Origin: Lysobacterales bacterium
Lineage (GTDB): Bacteria; Pseudomonadota; Gammaproteobacteria; Xanthomonadales; SZUA-36
DNA length: 64,000 nt
Assembly: GCA_029859645.1 (NCBI GenBank)
Contig: JAOUCS010000006.1
Location: forward strand, 1 to 64,000
Reading direction: 5' to 3'
The position numbers and the translations under genes are program-made. The first letter of the stretch is position 1; every line of letters starts with the position of its first letter. The notes under the pieces were generated by a model. It saw only the letters and a list, made by a program, of their open reading frames with translations. It did no database searches and was not told where the DNA came from. Shown in pieces: positions 1-7,160 of the stretch.

Positions 1-2
1 CC

Positions 3-422
3 CTGCCTGGCCTGGTGCCGGTGCTCGGTTTCGACCAGCAGCAAATGTACTGGCTGATTATTGGGGCTTACGTCGGCGGCCGGTTGGTGGAAGGCGTTTT
101 TCCATTACTGGGAGACTGCGGCCTGTTTACCTGGCGGCCATTCGATGCCTGGTTTCGACTGGTCACAGCGCGCCGTAATCCCTGCCTGATCATCCTGACC
201 CTGGCGGCGCTGGCCGGCCGCCCGGACTGGGGTTTCATCGCCGTGACTTTCTGGTCCGTGCTGACCACCGGGGTTCTGGCTCTGCGCCTGTTGCAGGGTG
301 TTTTTTCGAGACTTCGCAGTGGTCCGCTGCATTCCTGGCTGAGCGCGGCAGATGTCGCAACCGGACCCCACCGGGGTGCATTCAGGGTGTTCGGCAGCAC
401 CCGGGGCGCATATGGAGCCTAG
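3..422 (+). CDS. Probable CDP-alcohol phosphatidyltransferase family membrane protein, C-terminal part (5' end outside window)
   Basis: The reading frame is open from the left edge of the window, so only about the last 139 residues are visible. They contain two or three hydrophobic stretches (WLIIGAYVGG, NPCLIILTLAALAG and a segment around FWSVLTTGVLALRLL) separated by a basic stretch with RPFDAW and ARRNP. I recall this layout from the C-terminal half of CDP-alcohol phosphatidyltransferases, which join a head group to a CDP-activated lipid in the inner membrane. The diagnostic DG...AR...D motif would lie upstream and is not visible, so the assignment is tentative. The stop codon overlaps the start of the next gene, a CDP-diacylglycerol-synthase-like protein, which suits a shared lipid role. 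Confidence 0.45.
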   Translation: MPGLVPVLGFDQQQMYWLIIGAYVGGRLVEGVFPLLGDCGLFTWRPFDAWFRLVTARRNPCLIILTLAALAGRPDWGFIAVTFWSVLTTGVLALRLLQGVFSRLRSGPLHSWLSAADVATGPHRGAFRVFGSTRGAYGA

Positions 423-1368
423 TCCCCAGCCGCCATTACGCACCCTGCAGCAGATCGTTCGTGGCCAGGTCTCGGGTACCTGTGATTTTCCGGACCAGCA
501 AAGAGACCGTCTGCTGAACCAGGTTCGCGAACGCTACGGTGACGGGCTGCAGGCGGTCCTGATCTATGGGTCTTATTTACGCGGCAAGCGCGACACACTG
601 CTTGATTTTTACGTCTTGCTGGACAGTTATCGCTCGATGCCGAGTACCTGGCAAGGGTGGCTATGCCGGGCGCTGCCGCCCAATGTTTACCAGATCTTCG
701 ATGGGGTGCCTCCGGACGAAATCCGGGCCAAGTATGCCTTACTGACCCTGGCCGGTTTCGAACGCGCCGTGTCGCGTGATTTTCATTCCTATTTCTGGGC
801 CCGGTTCGCTCAACCCTGCGGGATTCTGTACTGCAGGGACGACGCCGTCGAACAACGCGTCATCGAGGCGATCAGTGTCGCCTGCAGGACCTTTACCCGC
901 CGGGTCGTGCCTGCATTGCCTGACGGGTTCGACGCCCGCACCTTGTGGGCAGAAGGGCTGGCACGCACCTATCGCTGTGAATTCCGCTCTGAACCTCCGG
1001 GTCATGCAGAGCAGCTTTTTGAATACTGGCCGGATTACTACCGTGAGGTCACGGCATCCATCGCCACCGGCGGGGTTGACTACGAGCCTTCAGGCGGCGA
1101 TGACTGGTACCTCAACAAGGCGCCTGGCGGGAAGCGCCGATGGTCACCGGCAGGCTGGTGGCTGCGACGCCTGCAGGGCAAGGTTCTGTCGACGCTGCGG
1201 ATCATCAAGGCGGCCCTGACCTTCGATGGCGCGCTGGATTACCTGTTGTGGAAAATCAAGCGGCATTCCGGTGTCTACATCGAGCCTACCGCGCTGCAAC
1301 GCAGGGCGCCGTTGGTTTTCGCCTGGCCGCTGCTGTTTCGTCTGTGGCGGAAAGGAGCATTCCGATGA
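412..1368 (+). CDS. Tam41/Mmp37-like nucleotidyltransferase (possible CDP-diacylglycerol synthase)
   Basis: A 318-residue protein. ATG at 412 is chosen because it overlaps the previous stop; an in-frame start exists 60 bases upstream. Near residues 51-70 there is IYGSYLRGK followed by LLDFYVLLD. This fits the GS...D pattern of nucleotidyltransferases and resembles the Tam41 segment with YGS and LDF. Residues about 106-139 (AKYALLTLAGF, then YFWARFAQP) resemble the second conserved Tam41 block with KYG and GR-QKP. Tam41 makes CDP-diacylglycerol from phosphatidic acid and CTP at the mitochondrial inner membrane; bacterial relatives occur. Its neighbours are a probable CDP-alcohol phosphatidyltransferase and a flippase, both overlapping it, which supports phospholipid head-group synthesis. 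The assignment rests on motif resemblance only; another nucleotidyltransferase role is possible. Confidence 0.55.
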   Translation: MEPSPQPPLRTLQQIVRGQVSGTCDFPDQQRDRLLNQVRERYGDGLQAVLIYGSYLRGKRDTLLDFYVLLDSYRSMPSTWQGWLCRALPPNVYQIFDGVPPDEIRAKYALLTLAGFERAVSRDFHSYFWARFAQPCGILYCRDDAVEQRVIEAISVACRTFTRRVVPALPDGFDARTLWAEGLARTYRCEFRSEPPGHAEQLFEYWPDYYREVTASIATGGVDYEPSGGDDWYLNKAPGGKRRWSPAGWWLRRLQGKVLSTLRIIKAALTFDGALDYLLWKIKRHSGVYIEPTALQRRAPLVFAWPLLFRLWRKGAFR

Positions 1369-2666
1369 TTCCCGCAGGCAGCATGCTGCAACGTGTGCTG
1401 CGCAATTTCGGGGTGGTTATCCGTGGTCGTGCGTTGGCCGGCCTGTTTTCGGTGGCGGCGACCGGTCTGATGGCCAATGCGTTGCCGGCCGCCGAATTCG
1501 GCCTGATCGTGCTCGTACATACCTACGTGATGGTGATCCGCGGTGCGCTGAATTTCAGGACCTTCGAAGCGGTGGTCCGTTTTGGAATTCCGCTGAACGA
1601 ATCCGGCGACCGGGATCGATTCAGGTCGTTGCTGCGCTCCACCCTGCTGGTGGATTATTCCGCCGGGATTTTTGCAACGCTGGTCGCCATTGCCGCCGCC
1701 CCGCTGGCCAGTTCTTTGCTTCACTGGAGCCCCGAAACCGTTTACTGGGCAATGGGTTACAGCCTGGTGATCCTGGCCACCGCCAACGGCACGCCCAACG
1801 GTATTCTGCGCGTCTATGACCGTTTTGATGCGATCGGCGTCCAGTATGCGGTTGCCCCTGCGCTGCGCTTCTTGTCGATTGGGATCGCCTGGTGGCTGGA
1901 AGCGCCGATGGAAGTGTTCATGGTCGCCTGGGGTTCCGCCTTTGCCCTCGGACATGCCTACATGTCGGTACGCGGCTTCATTGAGTTGCGTCGGCACATC
2001 AAAACGCGGTTATGGTTGGGATTCAGCCGGACCGACCTGACGCGGCGGGAAAGCGAATTCTGGAAATTCGTCAGGGTGGTCTACTGGCAGACCAACATCG
2101 ACCTGTTACCCAAGCACGTCTCCGTGCTGCTGGCGGGCGCGATGCTGGGACCGGCGGCGGCAGGCCTGTTCCGGTTGGCGCGCGAGGTTTCAACGATCCT
2201 TGCCCAGCCGGCACTGGTGCTCAGGGAAGTACTGTTTCCGGACCTGACCCGCAGTGTTCACATGGACGACGGCAATATCCATTCTGTGCCTATCAAGACC
2301 GCAGTGGTCGCGGGTGTGGTCGGACTGCTTTTTGTCGCTCTTGCGGTCGTGTTCGGAGAGTCGCTGCTGGGGATCGTGGGCGATGAATACGTTGCCGCTG
2401 CTCCGTTGCTGAGCCTGCTGTTGCTGGCCGCTTCATTCGACCTGGCCAGCGCTTCACTGCGGGCGGCCGCTTACGCGATGGGACAGGCCGCGTCGATTCT
2501 GAACATACACGTGGTTGGCATCTTGACTTATATCGGCGCGTTTTTTGTGCTCACGCCGCCACTGGGATTAGTGGGCCCGGGTCTGGCAGCGGTGCTCGCC
2601 TCGTTATTGGCAATGGGCCTGACGGCCAGGCTGATCAGCAGGCTTTCTGCTCAGCCATCGGCCTGA
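1365..2666 (+). CDS. Polysaccharide/lipid flippase of the oligosaccharide flippase (MVF/Wzx-like) family
   Basis: A 433-residue polytopic membrane protein with about 12 to 14 hydrophobic segments, typical of Wzx/RfbX-like transporters that move lipid-linked sugars or lipids across the inner membrane. ATG at 1365 overlaps the upstream stop (ATGA) and has a good ribosome site (AAAGGAG, eight bases before it), so the much longer open frame beginning at 1140 is rejected as a start. It is the last gene of the plus-strand lipid operon. Its 3' end overlaps the 3' end of the convergent serine palmitoyltransferase gene by 16 bases. The substrate cannot be told from sequence. The context suggests a lipid or a lipid-linked glycan, possibly the product of one of the two facing operons. 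Confidence 0.75.
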   Translation: MIPAGSMLQRVLRNFGVVIRGRALAGLFSVAATGLMANALPAAEFGLIVLVHTYVMVIRGALNFRTFEAVVRFGIPLNESGDRDRFRSLLRSTLLVDYSAGIFATLVAIAAAPLASSLLHWSPETVYWAMGYSLVILATANGTPNGILRVYDRFDAIGVQYAVAPALRFLSIGIAWWLEAPMEVFMVAWGSAFALGHAYMSVRGFIELRRHIKTRLWLGFSRTDLTRRESEFWKFVRVVYWQTNIDLLPKHVSVLLAGAMLGPAAAGLFRLAREVSTILAQPALVLREVLFPDLTRSVHMDDGNIHSVPIKTAVVAGVVGLLFVALAVVFGESLLGIVGDEYVAAAPLLSLLLLAASFDLASASLRAAAYAMGQAASILNIHVVGILTYIGAFFVLTPPLGLVGPGLAAVLASLLAMGLTARLISRLSAQPSA

Positions 2667-3844
2667 AGCAAATGCTTGAGGCTGCCGAAAGCTTCGATGA
2701 TTTGTTCGACCTGTTCGCGGCTATGGGCAGCGCTGACGCTGCAGCGGATGTAGCTGTGCTGATCCGGTGACGCCGGCGGCACCATCAGGTTGGTGTAGAC
2801 GCCTTTCTCCAGTAACTGGTTCCAGAAGGGCAGGGCCGCTTCTTTTGCCCCCAGTTTGACCGCAACCACTGGACTGACCTCGGGGCCGGTTTCAAATCCC
2901 AGCTCGTTAAATCCCTGGTACAACCTGTCGGCGTTGCGCCAGAGCGTTTCACGCAGCTCAGGTCTGCCCTTCACCTGCTTCAGGGCCTCATGAGTACTGG
3001 CGATGATTGAAGGGCTGGACGAAGCAGTGAATATGAACGGACGGGACAGGTACCGCAGCAGGTCGAGTTCCGGGTGCCGGCTGACGCAAAAGCCACCCAT
3101 CGCGCCCAGGCTTTTACTGAAGGTGCCGACAAAAAAGTCTACCTGGTCCATCACTCCCTGCGCTTCTGCCACGCCGCAGCCGTTATCACCATAAACGCCC
3201 AGCGAATGGGCTTCATCCACCAGCAGCAGGGCGCCGTACTTTTCTTTCAGAGCCGCTATTTCCACCAGGGGCGCACAGTCTCCCATGACGCTGTACAGGC
3301 CCTCGGTAACGATCAGGCAGTCCTGCGCGCGCTCTCCGAGTCTCTGCAGGCGTTTTTCGAGGCTCTCGACATCGTTGTGTCTGAACCGGAAGATATCGGC
3401 GCCGCTCATCTGGCAGCCGTCGTATAAGCTGGCGTGGGCATCGGCATCCAGCAGCACCGCATCACCGGGGTTCAGCAGGGCCACCAGTGTCCCCAGGTTG
3501 GCCGCGTAGCCGGTCGAGAAAACCATGCCATGGCCGACCTTGAAAAAGTCAGCCAACTCCTGTTCGAGAGCCGCATGCGCCGAAAAACTTCCATTGGCCA
3601 TGCGGGAGCCCGTGGTGCCGGTGCCTTGAGACTCGATGGCGTTCCTGGCGGCAGCGACGCAGGCCGGGTCGAAGGTCAGCCCGAGATAATTGTTGGTCCC
3701 CGCGAGGATGGTGTTGCGGCCTTCGACAATACCCTCGGTCGGCGAAAGGATTTGCTCCATCACCACTGCGGTCGGGTCGTGTCCGCCGACGCTGAGCTGT
3801 TCGCGAATGGCCCTGGCCGATTCGAATTTGTCCAGTAAACCCAT
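2651..3844 (-). CDS. spt: Serine palmitoyltransferase (alpha-oxoamine synthase family)
   Basis: A 397-residue PLP enzyme that condenses serine with a fatty acyl thioester to give 3-oxo-sphinganine, the first step of sphingolipid synthesis. The pyridoxal lysine is K244 in TFSKSLGAMGGF, and the DEAH motif is at residues 210-213 followed by SLGVYG. The NNYLG, STGYAANLG and RPFIFTASSSPS segments agree better with soluble bacterial serine palmitoyltransferase (Sphingomonas type) than with BioF or Kbl, whose lysine loop differs. It is the last gene of a minus-strand operon with a dedicated acyl carrier protein, an SDR reductase and an acyl-AMP ligase, as in the Caulobacter ceramide cluster. BioF is the alternative, but no other biotin genes are nearby. 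Confidence 0.87.
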   Translation of the reverse strand: MGLLDKFESARAIREQLSVGGHDPTAVVMEQILSPTEGIVEGRNTILAGTNNYLGLTFDPACVAAARNAIESQGTGTTGSRMANGSFSAHAALEQELADFFKVGHGMVFSTGYAANLGTLVALLNPGDAVLLDADAHASLYDGCQMSGADIFRFRHNDVESLEKRLQRLGERAQDCLIVTEGLYSVMGDCAPLVEIAALKEKYGALLLVDEAHSLGVYGDNGCGVAEAQGVMDQVDFFVGTFSKSLGAMGGFCVSRHPELDLLRYLSRPFIFTASSSPSIIASTHEALKQVKGRPELRETLWRNADRLYQGFNELGFETGPEVSPVVAVKLGAKEAALPFWNQLLEKGVYTNLMVPPASPDQHSYIRCSVSAAHSREQVEQIIEAFGSLKHLLQADG

Positions 3845-3855
3845 ACGGCTATCCG

Positions 3856-4140
3856 TCAGCCAGACAGATCTTTGTCGACGATAACCGCCAGGTCGTGGAC
3901 GGTGTGAGTGTTGGACAGGCTGTTCATATCGATCATGACGTCAAAGGCTTCTTCCAGTTCCATCATGAATTCCATCACCTGGAACGAGTCCATTGTGAAG
4001 TCGGACACCAGGTTGGTTTCCCCGGTAATTTCACCATGTGCTTCCAGTTCCGGATGGTTGCTGGATTCCAGGTAGCTCGCCAGCAGAAGTTTGATGCGTT
4101 GCTCGATTTCATGGATGCGGGTGTTCACTGGGGTCTCCAT
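3856..4140 (-). CDS. acpR: Dedicated acyl carrier protein of the sphingolipid operon (AcpR-like)
   Basis: A 94-residue acyl carrier protein that probably carries the acyl chain delivered to serine palmitoyltransferase. The phosphopantetheine serine is S52 in MDSFQVMEF, a variant of the usual DSL motif, followed by an acidic helix II (MELEEAFD). The start at 4140 (METPVNT) is preferred; an upstream frame extends to 4197 but would overlap the epimerase gene and lacks family features. The gene lies 11 bases from spt and 13 from the reductase gene, clearly in one operon. It differs markedly from the housekeeping AcpP encoded at 43.9 kb, which argues for a specialised pathway rather than bulk fatty-acid synthesis. 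Confidence 0.82.
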   Translation of the reverse strand: METPVNTRIHEIEQRIKLLLASYLESSNHPELEAHGEITGETNLVSDFTMDSFQVMEFMMELEEAFDVMIDMNSLSNTHTVHDLAVIVDKDLSG

Positions 4141-4153
4141 TAAATATTTTCGG

Positions 4154-5077
4154 TCAATCCCCCGATTCCCGAAACAGCGAATCGACACCCTGTTCAAGGG
4201 TGATTTCAGGAGACCATCCGGTAGCCTGGTTCAGAGCCGTATTGTTGCACAGCCAGTCGGGTTGCGTTAATTCCCTGGCCTTGCCTGGGGTCATCATTGG
4301 AGCATAGCCCAGCAGGCGGGACAAGAAGAGATTTATGCTGCCCGCGCCAAACAGAATCCAGTGGGGAATATTCAGCCGGTAGTGGCGACCTTTTTTGCAA
4401 GCCTGGGCGATTTCTTCCCAGTTGTAGCCACCCTCATGCCCGTCATCCAGGGTGAAGGTCTTTCCGAGGCATTTTTCGGGCTGGTCCAACCAGGCCAGAA
4501 CAGCTGAGGCAACGTCCTGGACATGAATCAGCGAGAGTTTTTGATCAACCGGGCCGGGTGGTGCAATCAGTCCCTTTCGAGCCAGTTTCAGAATCGGCAG
4601 CATTTCCTTGTCGCCCGGCCCGTATACCGCGGGAGGCCTGAAAATAGTCCAGGGAAAAGTGGCATGGGCGATCACTTCCTGTTCGCCGAGGTGCTTGCTG
4701 TTGGCGTAATCCGAGACATGCGGCCGGCTGGCGGCCAGAGACGAAATCAGCAGCAAGGGGGTGTTATGGCCAGCCTGGTTGATGGCATCGACAACGGAAC
4801 GCACACCGTCGATGTTTGCCGGGCGGAAATCATCAAGGGTCCGCCCTCGCACTGAACCCGCGCAATAAATGACGGCGCGGGACTGCTTGATTGCGGAAAT
4901 CAGCTGCCGGCTGTCGCCAAGATCGCAGATCCGCTTTTCAACACCCGGTTCCAGTGCGTCTGGATGACCGGATGATGGTCTGACCACGGCTATCACGCCG
5001 GTTTCTGCGTTCAGCAGGCTGGTTTGAAGGTTGCGGCCAATGAAGCCCGTTGCGCCGGTGAGCAGAACGGGATTCAT
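4154..5077 (-). CDS. cerR: NAD(P)-dependent epimerase/reductase, CerR-like (ceramide pathway)
   Basis: A 307-residue extended short-chain dehydrogenase. The nucleotide-binding GATGFIG motif is at residues 8-14, the active-site serines are around 112-113 (ISSLAAS), and the YxxxK motif is Y124/K128 (YANSK). In Caulobacter the homologous position is held by CerR, which reduces the 3-oxo group of the sphingoid intermediate in ceramide synthesis. The C-terminal part carries a hydrophobic stretch (WILFGAGSINLFLS) that may help it sit at the membrane. The gene starts 12 bases after the stop of the acyl-AMP ligase gene. The assignment rests on fold motifs plus operon context; on sequence alone it would be a generic NAD-dependent epimerase. 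Confidence 0.72.
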   Translation of the reverse strand: MNPVLLTGATGFIGRNLQTSLLNAETGVIAVVRPSSGHPDALEPGVEKRICDLGDSRQLISAIKQSRAVIYCAGSVRGRTLDDFRPANIDGVRSVVDAINQAGHNTPLLLISSLAASRPHVSDYANSKHLGEQEVIAHATFPWTIFRPPAVYGPGDKEMLPILKLARKGLIAPPGPVDQKLSLIHVQDVASAVLAWLDQPEKCLGKTFTLDDGHEGGYNWEEIAQACKKGRHYRLNIPHWILFGAGSINLFLSRLLGYAPMMTPGKARELTQPDWLCNNTALNQATGWSPEITLEQGVDSLFRESGD

Positions 5078-5089
5078 GGGAATGCCGGG

Positions 5090-6898
5090 TCAGGCAGTCT
5101 TGCGATTGTTCCGCCGGTGACTGGGCAGACGCAGAGCCGGGGCAGGCTGCCTTTCAAGGTATGCTTCCCTGGACTGGAATCTTGACAGCTTGCCGGAAGA
5201 CGTCCGGGGCAGTGTGCCGGGTCGCACCAGGTCGATAATGACATTGATTCCGAAATGTTCATGCATCAACTCGGTGATGCCCTGGCTGAGGCGGTGACGC
5301 GCTGAGTTTTCGCGTTCCTTGGTTTCTACCACCATGACGGCCAGTTCTTCCTCGCCGAAGCCGGCGACCGAGAACGCCGCAACCCCGCCGAGTCGCACGC
5401 CTTCAACACGTTGTGCAACGACTTCCATATCATTGGGCCAGATATTTCGCCCCTTGATGATGATTACGTCTTTGCTCCGTGCGGTAATGAACAGGTTGTC
5501 GCCCACCCGGTAACCGATGTCACCGGTATCCAGCCAGCCGTCATCGCTGAGAACGGCGCGCGAACTTTCTTCATCACGAAAGTAACCGCTCATGACGCTG
5601 GGTCCTCTGAGCATGATCTCGCCACACTGGCGTTCACTCACTTCATTGCCCTGCTCATCGCGAATGCAGAATTCAAAACCGGGAAGGACCTGGCCGCAAT
5701 CAACATAGGCGGCCACGTTGTTGTGATCCGGGTTGACGGGTTTCGCCTCGCCGCTGCCGGACATCACTGCCTGGTCTACATAATCAACGGACAGGCCCAG
5801 GTCCAGCGGAGCGAAGCTTACCGCGAGGACACATTCCGCCATGCCATAGCAGGCGACGAAAGCGTTCGGATCGAAATTGCAGGGCGCCAATGCCTCGGCA
5901 AACGCACGCAACGGAATCGGGTTGACCTGCTCTGCACCGACACAAGCCGCCCGCCACGAACTCAGATCGTAACGTTCATAATCTGAAGGCCGCAGGCGCT
6001 TGGCGCACAGGGCATAGCCAAAGGTCGGGCTGGATGAAACGGTCCCGCGATTATCGGAAATGATTTTCAACCAGAGCCTGGGACGCATTGCGAAAGTCCT
6101 GGAAGGCAGGTAATCGGCCGATAACTGGCAGATCAGGGGCACCAGGATAAAACCGATCAGGCCCATGTCGTGGTAGTAGGGAAGCCAGGACACGAAGCGG
6201 TCTTCGTTGTTCAGTTTCAAACCGTCCTGGGCAATAGCCCGCAGGTTTTCGAGCACCGTTGCCTGATCAATTTCGACACCACGCGGAAAGCGCGTGCTGC
6301 CTGATGTATATTGCAGATAGGCTAGGTCCCCGGCCTGCACCGTCTGGAATTCAATGTCTGCCTCAGGCAGTGCATCAAATTCTTCTGGCGTACCCGCCAT
6401 CACGAGGTCCATATCGGCGACAGCCTCGTGCAGGAATTCGGTGTGCGACGCAGGTGCGACGGCAATCGCGGCGTCACAGCTTTCCAGCATGCGGCGAATT
6501 TGCCCGACATACGCGGTGTGCGCACCCATCTGAATGCCCGCCGGCAGGGCGAATGGAATCAGTCCTGCGTATTGGCAAGCAAAGAAAAAGCGGTGAAACA
6601 TGGGATCTGTTTCAGCAATAATGCCAACCCGGTCTCCATGCTTGAGTCCGAGCCCAAGCAGTCGCCTGGCCAGTGTCCGGGCTTCATCGCGCAATTGACG
6701 ATAGCTGAGCACCGCATCCAGTTGACCCCGGTGGTCGTAGAAATTGAAACCGGAATCTCCTGCAGCAGCATAATCGAGAGCCTCCGCCAGGTTAGCGAAA
6801 CCGTCGCTCTTAATTGGAAGCTTTTTGTTGACAGGCGTTGGCTGCATTGAGCTTTCTGTTTTAGTTTTCTGCCCGAAAGTAATTTTTGAATCCATCAT
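5090..6898 (-). CDS. aasR: Fatty acyl-AMP ligase / acyl-ACP synthetase of the sphingolipid operon (AasR-like)
   Basis: A 602-residue adenylate-forming enzyme predicted to activate a fatty acid as acyl-AMP and load it onto the neighbouring acyl carrier protein. The A3 loop is YTSGSTRFPRGVE near residues 197-209. The GWLDTGDIGY and KDVIIIKGRNIWPND motifs are typical of the fatty acyl-AMP ligase class, and the terminal PRTSSGKLSR carries the catalytic lysine. ATG at 6898 has AAAGG about six bases upstream; a TTG at 6901 and an ATG at 6847 are alternatives. First gene of the four-gene operon ending with spt. Such ligases also feed polyketide and NRPS systems, but none is present here. The Caulobacter counterpart is the acyl-ACP synthetase of ceramide synthesis. 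Confidence 0.8.
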   Translation of the reverse strand: MMDSKITFGQKTKTESSMQPTPVNKKLPIKSDGFANLAEALDYAAAGDSGFNFYDHRGQLDAVLSYRQLRDEARTLARRLLGLGLKHGDRVGIIAETDPMFHRFFFACQYAGLIPFALPAGIQMGAHTAYVGQIRRMLESCDAAIAVAPASHTEFLHEAVADMDLVMAGTPEEFDALPEADIEFQTVQAGDLAYLQYTSGSTRFPRGVEIDQATVLENLRAIAQDGLKLNNEDRFVSWLPYYHDMGLIGFILVPLICQLSADYLPSRTFAMRPRLWLKIISDNRGTVSSSPTFGYALCAKRLRPSDYERYDLSSWRAACVGAEQVNPIPLRAFAEALAPCNFDPNAFVACYGMAECVLAVSFAPLDLGLSVDYVDQAVMSGSGEAKPVNPDHNNVAAYVDCGQVLPGFEFCIRDEQGNEVSERQCGEIMLRGPSVMSGYFRDEESSRAVLSDDGWLDTGDIGYRVGDNLFITARSKDVIIIKGRNIWPNDMEVVAQRVEGVRLGGVAAFSVAGFGEEELAVMVVETKERENSARHRLSQGITELMHEHFGINVIIDLVRPGTLPRTSSGKLSRFQSREAYLERQPAPALRLPSHRRNNRKTA

Positions 6899-7160
6899 CA
6901 AGGGCCTTTGTGGGTCAAAGTGTCCGGATTTTTACAGTCGCCGTCAAGCTATCTAACGCCTATTTAACAAACCCCAAACCAATCGTTTGGAGGTTTTTAC
7001 AACGCCTGTAACAATCCAATTCGTATTGCTTCAGACGCAATTTATGCTAACGAGCGTTATCCTACTTGTCACAACAGGACAACATATTGACTCAGATACT
7101 GTTCGGCTTAATTTTTAGCGGACACCGCTCGGGACATAATGATAACCGAAATTGATTAGA
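6899..7160. promoter_or_regulatory. AT-rich intergenic region upstream of the sphingolipid operon
   Basis: 262 bases between the end of modC and the start of the acyl-AMP ligase gene, noticeably more AT-rich than the coding DNA around it. It holds two inverted repeats: CCAAAC-CAATC-GTTTGG at 6974-6990 and AGCGG-ACA-CCGCT at 7117-7129. The second is not followed by a T run on either strand, so it is not a convincing terminator for modC. I could not find a confident -35/-10 pair on the minus strand. The region must nevertheless carry the sphingolipid-operon promoter unless that operon is read through from modC. Confidence 0.4.
6974..6990. repeat. Inverted repeat upstream of the sphingolipid operon (possible operator)
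   Basis: A perfect 6-bp inverted repeat, CCAAAC and GTTTGG, separated by five bases. With mismatches it extends to about 10 bp on each side (AACCCC and GGAGGT flanks). It lies 76 bases upstream of the acyl-AMP ligase start. The size and AT-rich setting would suit a dimeric regulator such as a TetR or MarR type, but no regulator gene is adjacent, so the binding protein is unknown. Confidence 0.35.

Noticed and set aside
1140-1364. Long upstream extension of the flippase frame
   Set aside because: It lies within the previous gene, lacks membrane character, and a good ribosome site with ATG at 1365 marks the start.
2651-3844. BioF or Kbl assignment for the oxoamine synthase
   Set aside because: The TFSKS lysine loop, the STGYAANLG segment and the carrier-protein/reductase/ligase neighbours fit serine palmitoyltransferase better.
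5090-6898. Acyl-AMP ligase as part of a polyketide or NRPS system
   Set aside because: No ketosynthase, condensation or adenylation modules are adjacent; the neighbours are sphingolipid genes.
7117-7129. AGCGG-ACA-CCGCT repeat as the modC terminator
   Set aside because: No T run follows on either strand and the stem is only five base pairs.
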